Positions 32,513 through 39,493 of a stretch of DNA of 39,493 bases are shown piece by piece. The translations under genes and the position numbers were made by a program. The stretch comes from JACCVG01 sp034664165 (GTDB lineage Bacteria > Actinomycetota > Thermoleophilia > Solirubrobacterales > Thermoleophilaceae), in contig JAXDIE010000118.1 of assembly GCA_034664165.1 (NCBI GenBank), positions 1-39,493 of the forward strand, read 5' to 3'. The notes beneath the pieces are model-generated. The model made no database searches, was not told the DNA's origin, and saw nothing but the letters and a program-made list of their open reading frames with translations. Position 1 is the stretch's first letter; the number at the start of each line of letters is the position of its first letter.

Positions 32513-32860
32513 ATGCGCATCGATGTCAAGGGACGGAACTTCCCGGTTGACAAGGATCTGCGGGAGCGTGTCGAGAAGAAGTTCGCAAAGGTGGGCCGCC
32601 AGGTCTCCGACCTCGCCCGCCTCGAGATCGAGCTTTACGAAGAGGCCAACCCCTCCATCCGCGAGTCCGAGGTGGCCGAAGTGATCCTCTACATCAAGGG
32701 CGCGACCTTCCGCGCGAAGGATGCCTCCACCAGCATGGTCCACTCGATCAACGTGGTGGCCGAGGAGATAGCCCGCCAGGTCAAGCGCCATCGCGAAAAG
32801 CAGCGCGGGCCGCGTGTCTCGCTGCGCACGGCCCCGCATATGGGACAAGCCGCTCCGTAG
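32513..32860 (+). CDS. hpf: Ribosome hibernation / translation inhibitor (short HPF/RaiA type)
   Basis: 115 residues from ATG 32513, with AAGGAG 6 bases upstream. The single RaiA-fold domain is recognisable: RIDVKGRNFPVDKDLRERVE, KKFAKVGRQVSDLARLEIEL, then a strand with EVILYIKGATFRAKD and a basic C-terminal helix (ARQVKRHREKQRGPR). It binds the decoding region of resting ribosomes. The long-form C-terminal dimerisation domain, usual in Actinomycetota and Firmicutes, is missing, so it would act like YfiA/RaiA rather than building 100S dimers by itself. Upstream of secA, as in Bacillus. Confidence 0.92.
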   Translation: MRIDVKGRNFPVDKDLRERVEKKFAKVGRQVSDLARLEIELYEEANPSIRESEVAEVILYIKGATFRAKDASTSMVHSINVVAEEIARQVKRHREKQRGPRVSLRTAPHMGQAAP

Positions 32861-32890
32861 AAAGCGGTCGAACAAGCCCCACCCGGTAGG

Positions 32891-32917
32891 CGGAGGAGCG
32901 GCCCAGCCGCTCCTCCG
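32891..32917 (+). terminator. Perfect 11-bp hairpin between hpf and secA
   Basis: CGGAGGAGCGG at 32891-32901 pairs without mismatch with CCGCTCCTCCG at 32907-32917 around the loop CCCAG. It begins 30 bases after the hpf stop and ends 16 bases before the secA start. Only TTG follows, not a T-run. It could end hpf transcripts, or act as an attenuator or translational control of secA. Confidence 0.55.
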
Positions 32918-32933
32918 TTGCTACCGTAGGCCC

Positions 32934-35748
<2,815 letters not shown>

Positions 35749-35765
<17 letters not shown>

Positions 35766-36847
35766 CAGCGCCTCCGTCCGCGATCAGCTGAAGCTGCTCG
35801 CGGACTACCTTTGACCCTCCTGCACTGGAGGAGCGCGCCGGAGCGCTCGAGCAGGAGATGTCGGCTGCCGGGTTCTGGGATGACCAGGACCACGCCGCCA
35901 AGGTCTCGGCCGAGCACGCCTCGGTAACCCGCAAGCTCAGCCTGTACCGGGATCTGGAGCAGGAGGCCGAGGACCTCGAGACGCTCGAGGAGATGGCCGA
36001 GGAGGACCCGAGCCTGACCGCCGAGCTCGAGGAGCAGCAGGCGTCATTCCAGGCCAAGCTCGCCGAGCTCGAGGAGGCTCGCCTGTTCTCCGGCAAGTAC
36101 GACGCGGGCGACGCCGTGATCTCGGTCAACGCCGGGGCCGGCGGCACGGACTCGCAGGACTGGGCCGAGACCCTGCTGCGCATGGAGATGCGCTGGGCCG
36201 AGGGGCGCAAGATGAAGGTCGAGATCAAGGAGGCCAGCGCGGGGGAGGAGGCGGGCATCAAGTCGGCAACCTTCATCGCCCGTGGCGAGAACGCCTACGG
36301 CCTGTTCTCGGCGGAGAAGGGCGTGCACCGGCTGGTCCGGATCTCGCCCTTCGACTCGCAGGCACGGCGGCACACGGCTTTCGCAGGCCTGGAGGTGGCG
36401 CCGCTGGTGGAGGCCGATGACAGCGTGGTGATCGATCCCGACGACCTCCAGATCGACACATATCGCGCGTCGGGCGCGGGCGGCCAGCATGTGAACAAGA
36501 CCGACTCGGCCGTGCGCATTACCCACAAGCCGACGGGCATCGTGGTGCAGTGCCAGAACGAGCGCTCGCAGACCCAGAACAAGGCCACAGCCATGTCGAT
36601 GCTCACCGCCAAACTGATCGAGCGCCAGGAGCGGCTGCGCCAGGAGGAGATCGCGAAGGAGAAGGGGGAGTCCGCCGACGTGGCGTGGGGCTCCCAGATC
36701 CGGTCCTACGTGCTCAACCCCTACACGATGGTCAAGGACCACCGGACGGGGCACGAGGTCGGCGACGTCCAGCGGGTGTTCGAGGGAGATCTGGACGGGT
36801 TCGTCCGGGCGGAGCTGCTCCGGCGGGCGGGACAGGCGCCGGATTAG
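35749..36847 (+). CDS. prfB: Peptide chain release factor 2, expressed through programmed +1 frameshift
   Basis: The frame opens at ATG 35749, inside the secA 3' end, and reads MAPPSSSASVRDQ up to CTT TGA at 35809-35814. Skipping one base there continues in the +1 frame (GAC 35813) as DPPALEERAGALEQEM and on to 36847, giving 365 residues, the same length as E. coli RF2. Domain marks: SPFDSQARRHTAF (SPF recognition of UGA/UAA), SGAGGQHVNKTDSAV (GGQ, peptidyl-tRNA hydrolysis). The stop at codon 22 is UGA, which RF2 reads, so low RF2 slows termination and favours the shift. An annotation that starts at 35858 misses about 36 residues. Confidence 0.95.
35809..35815 (+). promoter_or_regulatory. Programmed +1 frameshift site CTTTGAC in prfB
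   Basis: The heptamer CTT TGA C is identical to the shift site of E. coli prfB and is preceded by a Tyr codon (TAC CTT TGA; E. coli has TAT CTT TGA). A strong internal Shine-Dalgarno just upstream, present in E. coli, is not obvious here; only GCGGA is found about 6 bases before CTT. Confidence 0.92.
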
Positions 36848-38083
36848 ATGTCGGCCATCCAGGATCTGATCGACTCCCGCGGGCTCCGGGCGGTGTTCCA
36901 GCCTGTTGTGGAGCTCGACGGGGGCGCCATCGTCGGATACGAGGCGCTGGTCCGCGGTCCCGCGGGCTCGGACCTCGAGTTTCCGGGAACGCTCTTCGAG
37001 GCCGCCCGTGGCGCCGGCCGCCTGGTGGAGCTCGACCGCTGCAGCCGCGCCACCGCAATCGAGGTCGCGCTCGACCACGGGCTCCCCGAGCCGCAGTCCC
37101 TCTTCCTCAACGCCGAGCCCGAGACGCTCGCCCTCGACGTGCTGACCCGCAACGCAGGCATCTCCGACCGCGCCGTCGCCGATCTGAGGCCCGTCGTGGA
37201 GGTCACCGAGCGGGCTCTGTCCGAGCGCCCGGCGGAGCTCGTCCATGCGGTGAGCGAGCTTCGCGAGCGGGGCATCGGCATCGCGCTCGATGACGTCGGG
37301 GCCGACCCGCGCTCGCTCGCGTTCATGCCCTTGCTCCGCCCGGACGTGATCAAGCTCGACATGTCGGTTGTCCAGTCCCCGCCCACGGCAGACACCTACG
37401 AGGTCGTTACCGCCGTGCAGGCCCACGCCGAGCGCACGGGAGCCGCCGTCCTGGCCGAGGGCGTGGAGACCGAGGAGCACCTCCACCAGGCGCGCAGCTT
37501 CGGCGCCACCCTGGCCCAGGGCTACTTCTTCGGCAGGCCCGGGGAGCTGGGATCCGGCGACGGCGAGCCGACGCCGGGGTCGCTGCCCCGCCTGCTCATG
37601 CCCGGCACCAACGCGGCCACGACCCCTCTCGCCCTGATCGGCGAAGCTGGTGATCTGCGCACCGCCACCTTCGAGCTGATGACCGCGATCGGGACGACCT
37701 TCGAGCGCCACGCGAGCCGGCTGGGAGAGAGCGGGATCCTCCTGGCCTGCATCCCGCACGCGACGTGGATGACGGATGGCAACCTCATCCACTGGGCCGA
37801 GTTGTCGAGCCGCCTGGCGTTCGCCGGCATCATGGGCCCGGACATGAAGCGCGAGCCGGCTCCGGGGGTTCGGGGTGCAGCGATTGAGCGCTCCGACCCG
37901 GTCGCCCGCGAGCTGAGCATGGTGGCGCTGGGCCCGCACTTCGCCGCGGCCACTGCAGGCCGCGACCTCACGGGCAGCGGGCCACTGGCCGAGCGCCGGT
38001 TCGAGTTCGGGGTCACCTACGAGCGCTCGGTGGCGATTGCCGCCGCACGCTGCCTGATCGCCCGGATCGGGCGCGCCGCCTGA
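36848..38083 (+). CDS. EAL-domain cyclic-di-GMP phosphodiesterase with C-terminal DICT sensor domain
   Basis: 411 residues starting right after the prfB stop (TAGATG). The EAL domain at 10-235 keeps the catalytic set: EAL at 32-34 (YEALVRG), Asn88, EVTE at 118-121, Asp148-Asp149 (DDVGAD), Lys169, Glu204 (EGVE) and Gln224, so hydrolysis of c-di-GMP to pGpG is likely. From about 250 to 405 the sequence matches the DICT domain found with diguanylate cyclases and regulators (RSDPVARELSMVALGPHFAA; ERRFEFGVTYERSVAIAAAR). No membrane segment: a cytoplasmic enzyme. Its stop overlaps the nadC start (TGATG), so the two are probably co-translated. Confidence 0.88.
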   Translation: MSAIQDLIDSRGLRAVFQPVVELDGGAIVGYEALVRGPAGSDLEFPGTLFEAARGAGRLVELDRCSRATAIEVALDHGLPEPQSLFLNAEPETLALDVLTRNAGISDRAVADLRPVVEVTERALSERPAELVHAVSELRERGIGIALDDVGADPRSLAFMPLLRPDVIKLDMSVVQSPPTADTYEVVTAVQAHAERTGAAVLAEGVETEEHLHQARSFGATLAQGYFFGRPGELGSGDGEPTPGSLPRLLMPGTNAATTPLALIGEAGDLRTATFELMTAIGTTFERHASRLGESGILLACIPHATWMTDGNLIHWAELSSRLAFAGIMGPDMKREPAPGVRGAAIERSDPVARELSMVALGPHFAAATAGRDLTGSGPLAERRFEFGVTYERSVAIAAARCLIARIGRAA

Positions 38084-38919
38084 TGCGCACGCTGATCGAC
38101 CATGCGCTGGCCGAGGACGTCGGCCACGGAGACCTGACCACACTCGCCGTCGTGCCGGAGGGCTCCCGGGCGACCGCGCGGATAGTCCAGCGGGAGCCCG
38201 GGGTGGTTGCCTGCCTCGATGTGGCGCGCGAGGTCTTCATGACCCTCGACCCGGCACTGCGCTGGCACGAGCACGTGGGCGAGGGTCTGTGGCGCTCACG
38301 CGAAGAGCTGGATGCCAGCCCGCTCGTGGCCGAGATCAGCGGTGCTGCCGCGCCGATCCTCACGGGGGAGCGGACGGCGCTGAACCTGCTGGGGCGCCTG
38401 TCGGGCGTCGCCACCATGACCCATCGCTACGTGCAGGCCGTGGAGGGCACCGGCGTGGTGATCCTGGACACCCGCAAGACCACACCCGGGCTCCGGGCGC
38501 TCGAGAAGCGGGCGGTCAAGGCGGGTGGCGGCACCAACCACCGCCACGGCCTCTATGACGCGATCCTCATCAAGGAGAACCACGCGATGCTGGCGGGCGG
38601 GGTGGGGCCGGCCGTGGAGAGCGCGCTGGCCTCCGGCCACGACGTGACCATCGAGGTCGAATGCCGAACGCTCGAGGAGGTGCCGCTGGCGCTTGCCGCA
38701 GGGGCCGGCCGCCTGCTGCTGGACAACATGTCGCTCGATCAGCTCCGGGAGGCGGTCGAGATCAACGCCGGCAAAGCCCAGCTCGAGGCTTCCGGAGGCA
38801 TCACCCTGGACACCGTGCGGGACGTCGCCGAGACGGGCGTGGACTTCATCAGCATCGGGGCCCTGACCCACTCCGCACCCGCGCTGGACCTCAGTCTTCT
38901 GGTCGACGTCTCCGAATAG
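38083..38919 (+). CDS. nadC: Quinolinate phosphoribosyltransferase (decarboxylating)
   Basis: 278 residues from ATG 38083. Start ALAEDVGHGDLTT, then the active-site stretch GVVILDTRKTTPGLR, GGGTNHRHGLYD and LIKENH, and the C-terminal barrel part with VECRTLEEVPLAL and LDNMSLDQLREAV. It converts quinolinate and PRPP to nicotinate mononucleotide, the last dedicated step of de novo NAD synthesis. Length and motifs are normal. nadA follows 109 bases later; nadB (aspartate oxidase) is not between them and, if present, lies beyond the right edge. Confidence 0.96.
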   Translation: MRTLIDHALAEDVGHGDLTTLAVVPEGSRATARIVQREPGVVACLDVAREVFMTLDPALRWHEHVGEGLWRSREELDASPLVAEISGAAAPILTGERTALNLLGRLSGVATMTHRYVQAVEGTGVVILDTRKTTPGLRALEKRAVKAGGGTNHRHGLYDAILIKENHAMLAGGVGPAVESALASGHDVTIEVECRTLEEVPLALAAGAGRLLLDNMSLDQLREAVEINAGKAQLEASGGITLDTVRDVAETGVDFISIGALTHSAPALDLSLLVDVSE

Positions 38920-38920
38920 A

Positions 38921-38926
38921 TACAAT
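38921..38926 (+). promoter_or_regulatory. Candidate -10 box upstream of nadA
   Basis: TACAAT at 38921-38926, two bases after the nadC stop, matches the -10 consensus at five of six positions. A -35 box is not clear (TTCTGG at 38897-38902, 18-base spacing, is poor). If used, nadA has its own promoter within the nadC-nadA gap. Confidence 0.35.
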
Positions 38927-38930
38927 TCCC

Positions 38931-38947
38931 TGACAGCCGTTCTGTCA
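38931..38947. promoter_or_regulatory. Inverted repeat at the presumed nadA transcription start
   Basis: TGACAG at 38931-38936 and CTGTCA at 38942-38947 form a perfect dyad with a 5-base spacer, starting five bases after the candidate -10 box. That is where a repressor would block initiation. It does not match the NrtR or NiaR sites I know, so the regulator is open. The remaining 80 bases up to nadA show only its ribosome site, ACGGAG. Confidence 0.4.
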
Positions 38948-39028
38948 CAGGACGAGCTTCATTTCGGTACTCGCACCCACCGAGGCGCCGAAACATAGGG
39001 ACCTAGGAACCGACAGCGGACGGAGCCG

Positions 39029-39493
39029 ATGAACGCACCCGAAGTGCTGACCCTGGAGAACATCCCCGCTCTCAAGCGAGAGGTACGGGCCCTTGCCGCG
39101 GAACGCAACGCCGTGATCCTGGCGCACAACTACCAGCTGCCCGAGGTCCAGGACGTGGCGGACTTCGTGGGCGACTCCCTGGGCCTGTCGCTCCAGGCAG
39201 CCAAGGCCGGGGCCGAGGTGATCGCGTTCTGCGGTGTGCATTTCATGGCGGAGACCGCCTCGATCCTCTGCCCGGAGAAGACGGTGCTCATCCCGGACCT
39301 CGACGCGGGCTGCTCCCTGGCCGACTCGATCGATGCCCAGCAGCTGCGCGACTGGAAGGCACAGCACCCGGGCGCCATGGTGGTCATGTACGTGAACACC
39401 ACGGCAGAGGTCAAGGCCGAGACCGACTACTGCTGCACCTCCTCCAACGCGGTGAAGGTTGTCGAGCAGATCTGGTCCGAGCACGGCGCCGAC
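39029..39493 (+). CDS. nadA: Quinolinate synthase (partial, 3' end beyond window)
   Basis: 155 residues are visible from ATG 39029 (ACGGAG upstream) to the right edge with the frame still open. ILAHNYQLPEVQDVADFVGD and the first cluster Cys in AFCGVHFMAETASIL identify NadA, the 4Fe-4S enzyme that condenses iminoaspartate with dihydroxyacetone phosphate to quinolinate. Further marks are MVVMYVNTTAEVKAETDYCC and TSSNAVKVVEQI. The remaining cluster cysteines lie outside the window. It acts one step before NadC. Confidence 0.95.
   Translation, partial: MNAPEVLTLENIPALKREVRALAAERNAVILAHNYQLPEVQDVADFVGDSLGLSLQAAKAGAEVIAFCGVHFMAETASILCPEKTVLIPDLDAGCSLADSIDAQQLRDWKAQHPGAMVVMYVNTTAEVKAETDYCCTSSNAVKVVEQIWSEHGAD

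Noticed and set aside
36044..38143. Open frame of 699 codons on the minus strand opposite prfB and the EAL-DICT gene
   Set aside because: Covers two well-supported genes and has shadow composition.

Overview
The window reads as one stretch of ordinary bacterial chromosome. It is very GC-rich, tightly packed, and uses many GTG/TTG starts and ATGA/GTGA stop-start overlaps. Gene content (LCP wall ligase, CopC/CopD, AidB-like dehydrogenase, EAL-DICT protein, AtpZ-type atp operon, hpf-secA-prfB) fits a high-GC Actinomycetota, perhaps a deep-branching class such as Thermoleophilia. That placement is inference; no rRNA gene is present to confirm it. I see no tRNA, rRNA, IS element, integrase, phage gene or CRISPR array. 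No gene-free gap exceeds 300 bases; the largest are 18683-18866, 1193-1368, 9076-9238, 3254-3411 and 38920-39028, and what they hold is listed.

Layout. (1) 1-1192, minus: a TusA-like protein lacking its cysteine, coupled to an MBL-fold persulfide-dioxygenase-like enzyme with a rhodanese-like domain, cut by the left edge. (2) 1369-3253, plus: two tandem LuxR-type regulators with degenerate receivers; the second runs in frame into a lipoprotein-like domain. (3) 3412-8681, plus: a secreted SBP56/methanethiol-oxidase-like beta-propeller and, overlapping its stop by one base, a CopC-CopD-periplasmic-binding-protein fusion whose first codons encode two perfect 13-bp hairpins. This is the most unusual part of the window. 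(4) 8656-9075, minus: YjbQ. (5) 9239-16718, plus: the complete F1Fo ATP synthase operon (atpZ, an AtpI-like gene, atpB, E, F, H, A, G, D, C), with a long acidic tail on the alpha subunit. (6) 16731-18682: a divergent amidase / DUF1761 pair. (7) 18867-22465, minus: an operon of TetR regulator, AidB-like acyl-CoA dehydrogenase, cupin and crotonase. (8) 22552-30914, mostly plus: an M20 peptidase and a sugar-nucleotide/cell-envelope cluster (LCP ligase, UDP-glucose dehydrogenase, two nucleotidyltransferases, phosphoglucose/phosphomannose isomerase, alpha/beta hydrolase), with a GNAT gene on the other strand. (9) 30900-31691, minus: a CtaG-like protein. (10) 31786-36847, plus: comF, hpf, secA, and prfB with its programmed +1 frameshift, in the order known from Firmicutes. 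(11) 36848-39493, plus: an EAL-DICT protein coupled to nadC, then nadA cut by the right edge.

How the genes may work together. Region 5 makes ATP, and region 8 makes activated sugars (probably UDP-glucuronate and GDP-mannose or a relative) that an LCP enzyme could attach to the wall. Regions 1-3 may form a sulfur/copper module: an extracytoplasmic copper-type methanethiol oxidase with its own copper-handling membrane fusion, next to sulfide/persulfide enzymes and unusual regulators. That link is inferred from neighbourhood and homology only.
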